Assembly (NCBI GenBank): GCA_014378065.1
Contig: JACMOK010000071.1
Location: 49,099 to 113,098 of the forward strand
Length of the DNA stretch: 64,000 nucleotides
Direction: 5' to 3'
DNA from: Flavobacterium sp.
Lineage (GTDB): Bacteria > Bacteroidota > Bacteroidia > Flavobacteriales > Flavobacteriaceae
The position numbers and the translations under genes were made by a program. Numbering within the stretch: position 1 is the stretch's first letter; each line of letters starts with the position of its first letter. The notes under the pieces were generated by a model. That model was not told the origin of the DNA. It ran no database searches and worked only from the letters and a program-made list of their open reading frames with translations. Shown here in pieces: positions 25,452 through 35,092 of this stretch.

Positions 25452-26873
25452 ATGTCGTTAAAAATAAAAAATACAATAGCGCTAGTTTCATGTTTTCTGA
25501 TGGTGTTGGGTTTTCAATGGTGTTCATTGGATCGACCTTTCTTTTGGGATACCATACAGTTGGGTGCTGCTCACGCTACATATTACTGGTCTACGCAATT
25601 CTCTACGATACTCTTACCCGAGAGTATAGATAGCGGCCACATACCGAGTTTTGGCATGTTTCTGGCGCTGGTTTGGGAAATATTTGGCAGAACACTAATC
25701 GCTAGTCATTTGTGTATATTGCCTTTCAGCATCGGAATCGTATGGCAACTTTGGCAGTTGTGTCGTCAATTTATTGTTGCTGAATTTGCAGGAGTTGCGC
25801 TCTGCCTAATTATGATAGATCCGTCGCTGCTAAGTCAAATAACTTTAGTTTCCCCCGATGTTCCTTTGGTTTTTTTCTTTCTTTTAAGTGTAAATGCCGT
25901 ATTAAAAAACAGAACATTACTTCTGCTGTGCGGGATACTCCTTCTTTTCATGACCAGCATGCGCGGCATGATGCTCTCGATTTGTATTCTATTTTTAGAT
26001 CTGTACCGCCATATCGATTTAAAAAAAACACCAAAACAATTGCTATCCATCCTTTTGAAAAGAAGTATTATTTACATCCCTGCCTTGCTGGTGTTCGTTA
26101 TTTTTAGTGGCTATCACTATGCCGAAAAGGGCTGGATTGGCTACCATAGAAACTCGCCTTGGGCCAAATGTTTTGAAGCTGTTAATTTTAAAGGGTTCTT
26201 GTACAATATCGGAATATATGGCTGGCGCCTAATTGATTTTGGAAGGGTCGGCGTTTGGAGCGCCTTTTTTATATTGTTGCTATTATATCGAAAAGTCATC
26301 TTCAAGGAAAAAGAGATCCGTATTCTAGGCTATTTTTCGGCAGTGCTGTTGCTCATTTTACCCTTGAATATGTTGTGGGCAAAAAACCTGCTGGCACCGC
26401 GCTACTTTATCCCCATTTATTTAACTTTTTCGTTATTTTGCGCGGCAATTTTGTTTTCGAAATTTGTAGCTAAAAATGTGCGACTAGCGTTGGCCGCCCT
26501 ATGGTTCATTTGCATCGTGTCTGGCAACTTTTGGGTTTATCCCCGACAAATTTCAGAAGGTTGGGATGCCACTTTAGCACATGTTCCGTATTACAAGCTC
26601 CGTGAGCAGGCGCTGGCGTATTTGGATAATGAACAGTTGCCATATAGCGAAGTACAGTCTTTTTTTCCAAATACGGCAGCCATAGACCTTATTGATTTGA
26701 ATGGCGACGCAAGAAAATTTCAAAATTTTGATGGAAAAGGGCGCTACGTTTTGGACTCGAATATCTTTAATGTAAATGAAACAGATTATAATAGCTTAAT
26801 CCGGCATTACAAGGTCGTCAAACGATTTGAACACCTCGGAGTGCATGTTGTTATTTACGAAAAGTTACAATAA
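25452..26873 (+). CDS. GT-C fold membrane glycosyltransferase-like protein (ArnT/PMT type)
   Basis: A 473-residue protein with about 10-12 membrane segments. The first extracytoplasmic loop has 'LDRPFFWDTIQLG', the place of the catalytic acidic residue in GT-C enzymes; 'VSPDVPLVFFFLLSVNAV' is the second typical motif (PDxP). The soluble C-terminal ~90 residues are extracytoplasmic ('LPYSEVQSFFPNTAAIDLI'). Related enzymes transfer sugars from polyprenyl-phosphate carriers to lipid A or proteins. It follows the MFS gene after 16 bases. Donor and acceptor are unknown. Repeat copy B lies just after the stop. Confidence 0.75.
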   Translation: MSLKIKNTIALVSCFLMVLGFQWCSLDRPFFWDTIQLGAAHATYYWSTQFSTILLPESIDSGHIPSFGMFLALVWEIFGRTLIASHLCILPFSIGIVWQLWQLCRQFIVAEFAGVALCLIMIDPSLLSQITLVSPDVPLVFFFLLSVNAVLKNRTLLLLCGILLLFMTSMRGMMLSICILFLDLYRHIDLKKTPKQLLSILLKRSIIYIPALLVFVIFSGYHYAEKGWIGYHRNSPWAKCFEAVNFKGFLYNIGIYGWRLIDFGRVGVWSAFFILLLLYRKVIFKEKEIRILGYFSAVLLLILPLNMLWAKNLLAPRYFIPIYLTFSLFCAAILFSKFVAKNVRLALAALWFICIVSGNFWVYPRQISEGWDATLAHVPYYKLREQALAYLDNEQLPYSEVQSFFPNTAAIDLIDLNGDARKFQNFDGKGRYVLDSNIFNVNETDYNSLIRHYKVVKRFEHLGVHVVIYEKLQ

Positions 26874-26884
26874 CCCTTCTCGCC

Positions 26885-26962
26885 TAGCCCTGATTGCAGT
26901 GGAAATCCTTTTTTAAGATTTTTACCTTAAAAAAGATTGTAGCGTAAAGCAGGAAATAGCTG
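26885..26962 (+). repeat. Dispersed ~80-base hairpin repeat, copy B
   Basis: It has the same pattern as copy A: 'tagccctgattgcag', 'ggaaatcctttttt', A/T loop, 'aaaaaagattgtagcg', 'taaagcaggaaatagct'. It lies between co-directional plus-strand genes and is in the sense orientation; the inner hairpin could also stop transcription. Confidence 0.85.
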
Positions 26963-27006
26963 CTTAAAATCCGAAATTGTACCTTCATTTTCCGCATCAT
27001 TATTGT

Positions 27007-27014
27007 TACCTTTG
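27007..27014 (+). promoter_or_regulatory. Probable -7 element of lipA
   Basis: TACCTTTG matches the -7 consensus 19 bases before the lipA ATG; a TTC lies 20 bases upstream of it in the -33 position. Confidence 0.55.
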
Positions 27015-27033
27015 TACCGCAAAATAAATTCAC

Positions 27034-27903
27034 ATGGAAAGTATTTTAGAAAACACATTACCCGTTGGCAAGCCCAAATGGTTAAAAGTTAAGTTGCCTA
27101 TCGGAAAAAAATATACTGAACTTCGCGGTTTGGTGGACAAATACAGTTTAAATACGATTTGTACCTCGGGAAGTTGCCCGAATATGGGCGAATGCTGGGG
27201 AGAAGGAACAGCAACTTTTATGATTTTGGGCAATATTTGTACGCGTTCGTGCGGCTTTTGTGGCGTTAAAACGGGCCGGCCGGAAACCGTCGATTGGGAT
27301 GAACCCGAGAAAGTAGCGCGTTCAATTAAGATCATGAACATCAAACATGCTGTTGTGACGAGTGTCGATCGCGATGATTTGAAGGATGGCGGTTCAATTA
27401 TTTGGATTGAAACGGTCAAGGCAATTCGGCGAATGAATCCGACCACAACTTTGGAAACCCTGATTCCCGATTTTCAGGGTATTGAAAGGAATATAGACCG
27501 CATTGTGGCCGCCAATCCAGAAGTAGTGTCGCACAATGTAGAAACCGTGCGCAGGTTAACTCGTGAAGTGCGCATTCAAGCCAAATATGACCGGAGTTTA
27601 GAAGTATTGCGGTATCTTAAGGCGAAAGGTATCAATCGAACCAAGTCGGGCATTATGCTGGGTTTGGGTGAGACAGAGGCAGAAGTCATTCAGACGTTAC
27701 ACGATTTGCGCCAAGCCAATGTAGATATCGTAACCATCGGACAGTATTTGCAGCCCAGTAAAAAGCACTTACCGGTCAAAGAATATATTACACCAGACCA
27801 GTTTGCCAAATATGAAAAGATCGGTTTGGAACTTGGTTTTCGTCATGTGGAAAGCGGTGCTTTGGTTCGTTCTTCTTATAAAGCAGCAAAACACATTTTA
27901 TAA
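27034..27903 (+). CDS. lipA: Lipoyl synthase
   Basis: A 289-residue radical SAM enzyme that inserts two sulfurs into octanoyl groups on lipoyl-dependent enzymes. The auxiliary cluster cysteines are C43, C48 and C54 ('[15 protein letters not shown]'); the radical SAM cluster is C69-x3-C73-x2-C76 ('CTRSCGFC'). The conserved C-terminal 'RSSY' serine motif is present. Length is normal. It precedes gap by 27 bases with a possible shared transcript and has its own -7 element. Confidence 0.97.
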   Translation: MESILENTLPVGKPKWLKVKLPIGKKYTELRGLVDKYSLNTICTSGSCPNMGECWGEGTATFMILGNICTRSCGFCGVKTGRPETVDWDEPEKVARSIKIMNIKHAVVTSVDRDDLKDGGSIIWIETVKAIRRMNPTTTLETLIPDFQGIERNIDRIVAANPEVVSHNVETVRRLTREVRIQAKYDRSLEVLRYLKAKGINRTKSGIMLGLGETEAEVIQTLHDLRQANVDIVTIGQYLQPSKKHLPVKEYITPDQFAKYEKIGLELGFRHVESGALVRSSYKAAKHIL

Positions 27904-27930
27904 TTTAGGATTTTTGTATCCGAAAACTAG

Positions 27931-28929
27931 ATGAAAATAAAAATTGCGATTAACGGTTTTGGAAGAATTGGACGAAATTTATTCCGATTGCTTTTAAACC
28001 ATCCTGATATAGAAGTGGTTGCTATCAATGACATTGCCGACAATCGTACTATGGCGCATTTGATCAAATATGACAGTATTCATGGCGTATTGCCCTTGGA
28101 TTGTTCGTTTGATGATCGTTCTATAATTGTGGATGGCCGATCGTTTCGATTCTTTCATGAGCAAAATATTTCGGATCTCGATTGGAAAAAAGTATCGGTA
28201 GATGTGGTTGTGGAATCGACCGGAAAATACCATACGTTTGAAGAAATTAATGCCCACATTATCGCCGGCGCCAAAAAAGTTATTTTGTCGGCACCTTCAG
28301 AAGTCGATTCGATTAAAACGGTGGTTATTGGTGTCAATGAAAATAACCTGGATGGCAGCGAAACGATTATTTCCAACGCCAGCTGTACGACCAATAATGC
28401 CGCACCGATGCTTAAAGTAATTCGCGATTTGTGTGGCATCGAACAGGCATACATTACCACTGTACATTCCTACACCACCGATCAAAGTTTGCACGACCAG
28501 CCGCATAAAGATTTGCGGCGCGCTCGCGGTGCCAGCCAATCTATAGTTCCCACCACAACTGGGGCTGCCAAAGCTTTGACCAAAATATTCCCTGAATTTG
28601 ACGGCAAAATTGGTGGCAGCGGAATTAGGGTTCCGGTTCCCGACGGTTCGCTGACCGACATCACTTGCTATGTAAAGAGGCAAGTTTCAATTGAAGAGAT
28701 CAACGCCGCTTTCCGAAAAGCAGCAGCGCAGGAACTCAAAGGAATTTTGGCCTACACCGAAGACCCGATCGTATCGGTGGATATCATTGGAAATAAAAAC
28801 TCCTGTCTTTTCGATGCGCAATTAACTTCTGTCATAGGAAAAATGGTTAAAGTCGTAGGATGGTATGATAACGAAATTGGTTATTGTTCAAGAATTATTG
28901 ACCTAATAGTTTTAACTCATAAGAAATAA
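27931..28929 (+). CDS. gap: Glyceraldehyde-3-phosphate dehydrogenase, type I
   Basis: A 332-residue enzyme of central glycolysis/gluconeogenesis, oxidising glyceraldehyde 3-phosphate with NAD. The Rossmann motif is 'INGFGRIGRN' (7-16) and Asp34 follows strand 2 ('AINDIAD'), favouring NAD over NADP. The active-site Cys152 is in 'NASCTTNNAAP', with a partner His179 in 'TTVHSYT'. 'ASCTTNNAAP' differs from the common 'ASCTTNCLAP' at two positions, which occurs in some paralogues. It may be a second GAPDH beside a main glycolytic one; that cannot be tested here. Confidence 0.95.
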   Translation: MKIKIAINGFGRIGRNLFRLLLNHPDIEVVAINDIADNRTMAHLIKYDSIHGVLPLDCSFDDRSIIVDGRSFRFFHEQNISDLDWKKVSVDVVVESTGKYHTFEEINAHIIAGAKKVILSAPSEVDSIKTVVIGVNENNLDGSETIISNASCTTNNAAPMLKVIRDLCGIEQAYITTVHSYTTDQSLHDQPHKDLRRARGASQSIVPTTTGAAKALTKIFPEFDGKIGGSGIRVPVPDGSLTDITCYVKRQVSIEEINAAFRKAAAQELKGILAYTEDPIVSVDIIGNKNSCLFDAQLTSVIGKMVKVVGWYDNEIGYCSRIIDLIVLTHKK

Positions 28930-28968
28930 TTTCATACTTTTAAAGCCTTGAAAAACAATTAATAGTAG

Positions 28969-31158
28969 TTGATGAGGTCTTTTTTAGTTTTTTTTATTTT
29001 TTTCAATTCTATTCTTTTCGCTCAAAAGCAAAAGAAAGATGCTAAGGGCGTCGATAGTGTAAGTTATTACATCGAACTCTCCAATTTTAATATTAAGACC
29101 AATAATTACAAATTTTCACTGGCTTTCTCCCAAAAAGCAATTGATTATGCAGAGTCTACCAAAAATATTAAGGCACAAGCTTATGCTCACTACACGCTGG
29201 GGGCGATTTATTTTGAACTAAAAAAATACGATGATGCCATTGAAACTTATTATAAAAGTGTGGCACTTTACAACACTTTAACACCTTCTAGCGAGCAGGC
29301 CTTTTGTTATTATCAGTTGGGTTTGTGTTTTATGGAGAAAGACGATTATTCGCTGGCCGAGAATTATTTCAATAAAGCCAAAATCATTTACACCTCGATT
29401 AAAATTCCCGACGCCATTGAATTGTTGAACCTACAGAAAGGTATCGTTTACAAAGCAAAAGGGCAATATAAATCGGCCATTCCAATCTTCGATCAGATTA
29501 TAGCCAAGCCCGACGCTCAAGATGTTTTCCGCACTAAAGCCGAAGCATTGTACCAAATAGGTAACATCGAAATCGACAACAACCGTGGTAATCTGGCTCT
29601 GAACTACCTCAATCGTGCGTACACGTTAAATGCCAAAAATAAAAATATCGACCAAAAGGCAAAGATTTTATTATCGCTGAGTCGGGTATATGAAAAATTA
29701 TTAGACATCAACAAAGCCCATTCTTTTTTAAAGCAACACATTCAACTAAAAGACAGCATCGCGCACCTAAATACTGAAAAATTAGGCTCTGAAGATTATG
29801 TGCAGTTTAAAGAAAGTGAAAGGCTGAAAACCATCGAGCTGATGGACAAAGAAAATAAGGAGCAACAAAAAGCCAATAAAGTAGCCAAGCTCATTAGTAT
29901 TTTGGCCATTGCCCTGATTTCTATCCTGTCGCTTTTAAGTTTGTCGTTGTATAAAAACAATATCATTCGAAACCAATCGAATTTATTACTCAAAGAAAAA
30001 AACAACGAATTGCTTTTAGCGAAAGAGAAAGCTGAAAAAGCCTCAAAAGCCCGCTCCGAGTTTTTATCTACGGTAAGTCACGAGCTGCGCACACCACTAA
30101 ATGCAATTAACGGAATTACCCACTTGTTACTTGAAGAAAATCCGAGGGAATCTCAAATGAATTATTTAACATCATTGAAGTTCTCGGGAAATTATTTGCT
30201 CACCTTTATCAACGAAATTCTAGAAATAAACAGGATAGAATCGAGCGCTATTGAAGTCGAGACGATTAGTTTTAATCTAAAATTGCTGTTGGTTAACATT
30301 CAGCATTCATTGAAAGAGTTGGCCTCAATCAACAATAACGCTTTTACTATAGAAATTGATCCAGCGATACCCGACTTTTTATTGGGTGATCCTACTAAAT
30401 TGTCACAGATCTTTTTGAATTTGATCAACAATGCGTTGAAGTTCACAAAAAATGGCGAAGTAAAAGTGATTTTACAGGCCAACGAAATCAATGAAGAATT
30501 TACGTCGATCCATTTTAAGGTACTTGATACGGGAATTGGAATTCCAGAAGAAAAAATCGATGCCGTTTTCGACAGTTTTTCACAGGGCTCGATAGAAATC
30601 AACCGAAAATATGGCGGCACCGGCTTGGGATTGACCATAGTCAAAAAATTAATTGACATTTTGGGCGGAAAAATTAAACTCGAAAGCAAGGTGGGCAAAG
30701 GATCATCGTTTTCTTTTGATTTAAGTTTTAAAATTGCCGAAGAAAAAATGGTTTTAGAAAATCCAACCGATTTTGACGACAGCATTTTAAATGAGAAAAA
30801 AGTACTGCTGATTGAAGACAACAAAATCAATCAGATGATTACCAAAAAGATGGTAGAAAATAAAGGCATGGTTTGCGAAGTAATTGACAATGGAGAAGAT
30901 GCGATTGAAGCTGTAAAAAACAACACCTACGACTTGGTGCTGATGGATGTACACCTGCCTGGAATCAACGGAACGATTGCCACACAAACCATTAGGACAT
31001 TCGACAAAAAAACCAAAATCATTGCGCTGACCGCCATTTCGTTAAATGAAAATCGAGAAATGTTACTCTCTTACGGCATGAATGATGTGATTACAAAACC
31101 ATTCGATCCTATGGAATTTTACAGAATCATTACGAAAAACCTAAGCAAAAATACTTAG
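28969..31158 (+). CDS. TPR hybrid sensor histidine kinase/response regulator
   Basis: A 729-residue membrane sensor. There is a signal sequence (~1-18), a periplasmic TPR array (~35-290, e.g. 'AYAHYTLGAIYFELKKYDDA'), one membrane helix (~305-325) and a coiled-coil linker. Next come HisKA with the phospho-acceptor His371 in 'VSHELRTPLN', and HATPase_c ('NLINNALKFTKNG', 'DTGIGIPEEK', 'GGTGLGLTIVKKL'). The receiver domain (~605-729) has Asp660 in 'LMDVHLPG' and Lys in 'ITKPFDP'. No DNA-binding domain is present and no partner regulator is adjacent, so output is probably by phosphotransfer. It overlaps the PNP gene by 4 bases tail to tail. Confidence 0.93.
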   Translation: MMRSFLVFFIFFNSILFAQKQKKDAKGVDSVSYYIELSNFNIKTNNYKFSLAFSQKAIDYAESTKNIKAQAYAHYTLGAIYFELKKYDDAIETYYKSVALYNTLTPSSEQAFCYYQLGLCFMEKDDYSLAENYFNKAKIIYTSIKIPDAIELLNLQKGIVYKAKGQYKSAIPIFDQIIAKPDAQDVFRTKAEALYQIGNIEIDNNRGNLALNYLNRAYTLNAKNKNIDQKAKILLSLSRVYEKLLDINKAHSFLKQHIQLKDSIAHLNTEKLGSEDYVQFKESERLKTIELMDKENKEQQKANKVAKLISILAIALISILSLLSLSLYKNNIIRNQSNLLLKEKNNELLLAKEKAEKASKARSEFLSTVSHELRTPLNAINGITHLLLEENPRESQMNYLTSLKFSGNYLLTFINEILEINRIESSAIEVETISFNLKLLLVNIQHSLKELASINNNAFTIEIDPAIPDFLLGDPTKLSQIFLNLINNALKFTKNGEVKVILQANEINEEFTSIHFKVLDTGIGIPEEKIDAVFDSFSQGSIEINRKYGGTGLGLTIVKKLIDILGGKIKLESKVGKGSSFSFDLSFKIAEEKMVLENPTDFDDSILNEKKVLLIEDNKINQMITKKMVENKGMVCEVIDNGEDAIEAVKNNTYDLVLMDVHLPGINGTIATQTIRTFDKKTKIIALTAISLNENREMLLSYGMNDVITKPFDPMEFYRIITKNLSKNT

Positions 31159-31967
31159 TATTGCTGAATCAATTGGCTGATTAAATTTCTTACTTTAGGC
31201 TCCGCCTTTTTTGCAGCCTCCAAAACTTCGGAATGGGTGATAGTTCCTATGCTTTCTTCATTTCCCATATCAGTAATGACCGAAATGCCGAGCGTTTCTA
31301 AGTTCATGTGGCGCGCTACAATTACTTCGGGAACAGTGGACATCCCCACACAGTCGGCTCCCAAAATTTTAACCATGCGGTACTCCGACATGGTTTCAAA
31401 AGTCGGACCTTGCAAACCCAAATACACCCCATCTTGCACTTCAATGTTTAAAGTTTGGGCCAGTACTTTGGCTTTCTCAATCATTTTTAAACTGTATGGG
31501 GCACTCATATTAACGAATCGGGGACCAAAGCGCTCGTCGTTTTTACCATGTAGCGGATGTTCAGGAAACAAATTGATATGATCTTTTATCAATACAATCG
31601 AACCCACTTTATAATTGGCGTTAACGCCGCCAGATGCATTCGAAACAATGAGTTTCTCCACACCTAAATATTTCATCACCCGCACAGGAAACGTGACTTC
31701 CTTCATATCGTACCCCTCATAAAAATGAAATCTGCCTTGCATGGCCACTACTTTTTTACTGCCAATGGTTCCAAACACCAGCGCACCTTGATGACCCTGC
31801 ACTGTGGCTACCGGAAAATTTGGAATTTCGGTGTAAGGCAGCGTAAATTCAATGGCGATATCCTCTGTGAAACTTCCCAATCCAGAGCCTAGAATGACAC
31901 CATATTCCGGAGTGAAATTGGTTTTTTCTTTAATGTAAGCAACAGTTTGTTGTACTTTTTCCCACAT
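31155..31967 (-). CDS. punA: Purine-nucleoside phosphorylase (trimeric class)
   Basis: A 270-residue enzyme cleaving inosine/guanosine-type nucleosides with phosphate. Phosphate-binding 'LGSGLGSF' (~27-34), 'MQGRFHFYEGYDM', 'LIKDHINLF', 'GPTFETMSEYRM' and the base-specificity region 'VGMSTVPEVIVARH' with 'SVITDMGN' match the PNP class II family. The 3' end overlaps the kinase gene: the two stop codons share the bases TTAG. A -7-like TATATTTG lies 84 bases upstream of the ATG. Confidence 0.95.
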   Translation of the reverse strand: MWEKVQQTVAYIKEKTNFTPEYGVILGSGLGSFTEDIAIEFTLPYTEIPNFPVATVQGHQGALVFGTIGSKKVVAMQGRFHFYEGYDMKEVTFPVRVMKYLGVEKLIVSNASGGVNANYKVGSIVLIKDHINLFPEHPLHGKNDERFGPRFVNMSAPYSLKMIEKAKVLAQTLNIEVQDGVYLGLQGPTFETMSEYRMVKILGADCVGMSTVPEVIVARHMNLETLGISVITDMGNEESIGTITHSEVLEAAKKAEPKVRNLISQLIQQY

Positions 31968-32319
31968 AATATATTTCCTGTTTATTTAAAATGACCTGAA
32001 AATTCTTTGTCTTATTTTGCTTTCCTTTGCCGAAAAGTTTTTTTCACCGCCAAATATAGTCAAAAACTAGCTGGTCTTACTCTTTATTTCGTTGAGAGAA
32101 ACTCAAATATACTTTTCATTTTATAGATCATTTAAGAATTAAATGCCAACAAAAAAGGGTCTGCGATAAAATCACAATGTTGTTTAAGGAGATCAATTAT
32201 TGTTTATATTTTCTCCGCGTTCAGCAGTTTTTCTTTTGCTAAAAATTTATAAATATACCGTTCGCATGAGATTATCGAACATTAAACCATCTTAGGTACA
32301 AGTACTGAAGATTGAAATA
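31968..32319. other. Intergenic stretch between punA and lpxK
   Basis: About 350 bases. Apart from a -7-like element (32051-32058, minus) I see no gene, hairpin terminator or repeat. lpxK ends at the right side without a recognisable terminator. Confidence 0.5.
32051..32058 (-). promoter_or_regulatory. Possible -7 element of punA
   Basis: On the minus strand TATATTTG, matching TAnnTTTG; it would give a leader of about 75-80 bases. There is no clear TTG at -33. Confidence 0.4.
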
Positions 32320-33345
32320 TTAATTTTTAAAATCCGTTTGGTAAGTTTCTACAAATGCCAAAATGGCTTGGTCAAAATTTTTGCGTTGAGTTATAAAAGA
32401 AGTTTTTATGGGCAGGTAATACAGTTGCGATGCCGGAAGCCTTCCGTTCAATCGCATATAATCTTTTTCGGTAGTGATGATGAACCGATTGCCAGTTTGG
32501 CTTTTGATCGCCTCAATTTCCATGGGTGTAAACGAATGGTGATCCGAGAAAGTCATTGTAATATCGTTTTCACTTTTTAAATGGTTAAAAAAAGTTTGGG
32601 GTTTTGCAATACCGGCTAAAAGCACTTTCGCAGTAGTCCTGATTTCGCTAACTTTTATAGTCGTACTTTGAGAGTAAACTGACTCGTCATAATCAATTGA
32701 ACTGAAGAAAATTGGTTGGTTTGTGCCCAATCTCATTTTTATTTTTTGTTGCTCTGCTTCCGAAATCGACTTCGGACATTTGGTAACAACAATAAGGTCT
32801 GCGCGTTTTGATCCTCGGCGATTTTCCCGCAAATTTCCTGTGGGCAGCATCCAATCGTCGCAATATAAATCACCATAGGCCGTCAATAAAATATAAAATC
32901 CTGCCTTTACCCTCCGGTGTTGAAAAGCATCGTCGAGCAAGATGATTTGGGGTCTTTCATTTTGCAAAAGCAACTGTGCAATTCCGTTTTTTCGATTGGC
33001 ATCCACCGCCACCTGAATATTTGGAAATTTTTGGTAAAACTGAAAAGGTTCGTCTCCCAAAGTCAAAGCATCCGACTGTTTATGCGCTAAGACAAAACCT
33101 CTTGACTGCCTTTTATACCCTCGACTCAAAGTAGCTACCTTGTATTGATTTGATAACAAACGAATCAGGTATTCGATCTGTGGTGTCTTTCCGGTACCGC
33201 CCACACTTAAATTTCCAACAGCAATAATAGGCAAATCAAAAGTATAGGATTTTAGTAGGCCCGTATCGTATAGAAAATTGCGGATTTGGGTAATCCATCC
33301 GTACAGTATGGCAAATGGAAACAGTATTTTTCGCAGCAAAATCAT
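32320..33345 (-). CDS. lpxK: Tetraacyldisaccharide 4'-kinase
   Basis: A 341-residue kinase that adds the 4'-phosphate of lipid A at the inner membrane. The N-terminal amphipathic/hydrophobic helix ('LRKILFPFAILYGWI') anchors it; the P-loop is 'GNLSVGGTGKTP' (44-55), followed by 'LSRGYKRQ', 'LGDEPFQF' and 'ILLDDAFQHRRV', all typical of LpxK. 'DYMRL' near the C-terminus is also conserved. I chose the ATG at 33345; the longer frame to 33489 would run through the divergent promoter region. It is read divergently from the secreted-protein gene. Confidence 0.93.
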   Translation of the reverse strand: MILLRKILFPFAILYGWITQIRNFLYDTGLLKSYTFDLPIIAVGNLSVGGTGKTPQIEYLIRLLSNQYKVATLSRGYKRQSRGFVLAHKQSDALTLGDEPFQFYQKFPNIQVAVDANRKNGIAQLLLQNERPQIILLDDAFQHRRVKAGFYILLTAYGDLYCDDWMLPTGNLRENRRGSKRADLIVVTKCPKSISEAEQQKIKMRLGTNQPIFFSSIDYDESVYSQSTTIKVSEIRTTAKVLLAGIAKPQTFFNHLKSENDITMTFSDHHSFTPMEIEAIKSQTGNRFIITTEKDYMRLNGRLPASQLYYLPIKTSFITQRKNFDQAILAFVETYQTDFKN

Positions 33346-33365
33346 TTTACGAAAGTATAATATTT

Positions 33366-33373
33366 TATCTTTG
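33366..33373 (+). promoter_or_regulatory. Probable -7 element of the 33407-35872 operon
   Basis: TATCTTTG matches the -7 consensus 33 bases before the ATG at 33407. It lies in the divergent gap with lpxK. Confidence 0.5.
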
Positions 33374-33406
33374 GAAGAAAAATTATTTCGGAAATCCCCT
33401 CTAAAA

Positions 33407-33979
33407 ATGAAAGTCAATTTAATTACCGTAATTTTAATATTTTTAGGATGCACGCAATTTTCTTTGGCGCAGGAAAGCCAAACCACCAATGTACTGAAAA
33501 CGATATTGACGAAATACTATCAGACAGAAAAGCCAGTATACAAAGGCCGAAGCCAATTGCTGTATTTGTACTGCAACCAAGCCAATAACAATGAAGAGAT
33601 TTTTGAAGCCATCAAAGACCGTAAATTACCCGATGATTTTCTAAAAGAAATCCGCAACAACGTAAAAGCTGATTTGGCTGAAAAAGATTGGTCGTCTGCG
33701 CTGGCCACCATTTTTGAAACAGACAAAACCAACCTAAAAATGAAAATTAATGCGTGCCTTTCGCTCGAAAAATATCATGAAGTATCTAATAGACTCGCGC
33801 TGAACAACCAGCGTTTTATGATCATCAGTAAGCCATTGTATTATTCCAAAACCAATATAGCCCTTGTTAAAGTGGTCTTTTACCGCAATATCGAACACAA
33901 CAATGGAGCTATTTTGCTCCTTGAAAAAGTAGCCGATCAATGGGTCATAAAAGAATATTTAAATCCGTGGTCGACTTAA
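33407..33979 (+). CDS. Secreted hypothetical protein
   Basis: A 190-residue protein with a signal peptide ('MKVNLITVILIFLGCTQFSLAQ'). The mature part is helical in its first half ('NNEEIFEAIKDRKLPDDFL') and beta-rich in the second ('NQRFMIISKPLYYS', 'IALVKVVFYRNI', 'GAILLLEKVADQWVIKEYL'), an arrangement like small SnoaL/NTF2-type secreted proteins, but I do not recognise the family. It is the first gene of an operon with the Nif3-like (13-base gap) and CdsZ-like genes. The start was chosen because the longer frame would cross the promoter and the lpxK start. Confidence 0.65.
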   Translation: MKVNLITVILIFLGCTQFSLAQESQTTNVLKTILTKYYQTEKPVYKGRSQLLYLYCNQANNNEEIFEAIKDRKLPDDFLKEIRNNVKADLAEKDWSSALATIFETDKTNLKMKINACLSLEKYHEVSNRLALNNQRFMIISKPLYYSKTNIALVKVVFYRNIEHNNGAILLLEKVADQWVIKEYLNPWST

Positions 33980-33992
33980 TCATTCCCTTTCA

Positions 33993-35087
33993 ATGAAATT
34001 AAAAGAAATCATTACAGTACTCGAGCAAATGGCGCCCTTGGCCTATGCCGAAGATTTTGACAATGTGGGTCTGCTCCTCGGCAATTCCGAATCACAAACC
34101 ACGGGTATTTTGGTCTGCCATGATGCCCTAGAAAGTGTTATAGACGAAGCGATCTCAAAAAACTGCAACCTCGTGGTCTGCTTCCATCCGATTGTTTTCT
34201 CGGGTTTGAAAAAAATCAATGGCAACACTTATGTAGAACGAGTGGTTATTAAAGCAATTAAAAATGACATTGCGATTTACGCAGTTCACACCGCGTTAGA
34301 CAACCACAGTGAGGGTGTCAACAAGATTTTTTGCAACGCACTCGGACTGACCAATACTAAAATTCTGATTCCAAAATCCAATTTCATTTATAAATTATCC
34401 ACCTACACCATTGCAGAAAATGCCGAAAAATTGCGCCTTGCCTTATTTGAAGCCGGTGCGGGAAATATTGGAAATTATGAAAATTGCAGTTTCAATTCGA
34501 AAGGTATCGGAACTTACCAAGGCAACGAACACAGCGACCCTCAAATTGGCCAGCGATTTGAATTTATGCAAACCGAAGAAATCAAAATTGAAGTTACTTT
34601 CGAGAAACACCTTGAATCAAAAATCCTACAAGCTCTTTTTAAAAATCATGTTTATGAAGAAGTCGCGTACCAGATTTTTAACCTGCAAAATACGCACCAG
34701 CAAATTGGTTTGGGAATGACGGGAGAATTTCAAAACGCCATGCCTGAAAAAGAATTCTTGCTTTTTGTAAAGGAAAAGATGCAATGCGAAACCATCCGCC
34801 ATTCAGAATTTACAGGAAAAAAAATTAAAAAAGTCGCAGTACTCGGAGGTTCTGGAAGTTTCGCCATACAAAATGCCATCCGGTCTGGAGCTGACGCTTT
34901 TTTAACCGCCGATTTAAAGTATCATAACTTTTATGAAGCTGAAAAACAACTGCTTATGGCAGATATCGGGCATTTCGAAAGCGAACGATATACAAAAGAT
35001 TATATTGTTGATTTTCTTCGGAAAAAAATTCTTAATTTTGCCATCATTTTATCAGAAGAAAATACAAATCCTGTTAAGTACTTATAA
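33993..35087 (+). CDS. Nif3-like dinuclear metal center protein (YbgI family)
   Basis: A 364-residue NIF3/DUF34 protein. Metal ligands are visible: 'LVVCFHPIVFSGLKK' (His of the first site), 'AVHTALDNHSEG' and the C-terminal 'DIGHFESE' with acidic partners. A ~130-residue middle insertion (~125-250) is the PII/CutA-like domain found in the long bacterial form. The protein family forms hexameric toroids; its reaction is debated. It ends 5 bases before the CdsZ-like gene, a neighbour pair I know to be common in Bacteroidota. Confidence 0.9.
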   Translation: MKLKEIITVLEQMAPLAYAEDFDNVGLLLGNSESQTTGILVCHDALESVIDEAISKNCNLVVCFHPIVFSGLKKINGNTYVERVVIKAIKNDIAIYAVHTALDNHSEGVNKIFCNALGLTNTKILIPKSNFIYKLSTYTIAENAEKLRLALFEAGAGNIGNYENCSFNSKGIGTYQGNEHSDPQIGQRFEFMQTEEIKIEVTFEKHLESKILQALFKNHVYEEVAYQIFNLQNTHQQIGLGMTGEFQNAMPEKEFLLFVKEKMQCETIRHSEFTGKKIKKVAVLGGSGSFAIQNAIRSGADAFLTADLKYHNFYEAEKQLLMADIGHFESERYTKDYIVDFLRKKILNFAIILSEENTNPVKYL

Positions 35088-35092
35088 ATATT

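Noticed and set aside
28155-28683. Antisense frames over the gap gene
   Set aside because: They lie opposite the highly conserved GAPDH coding sequence; the residues do not resemble any protein family.
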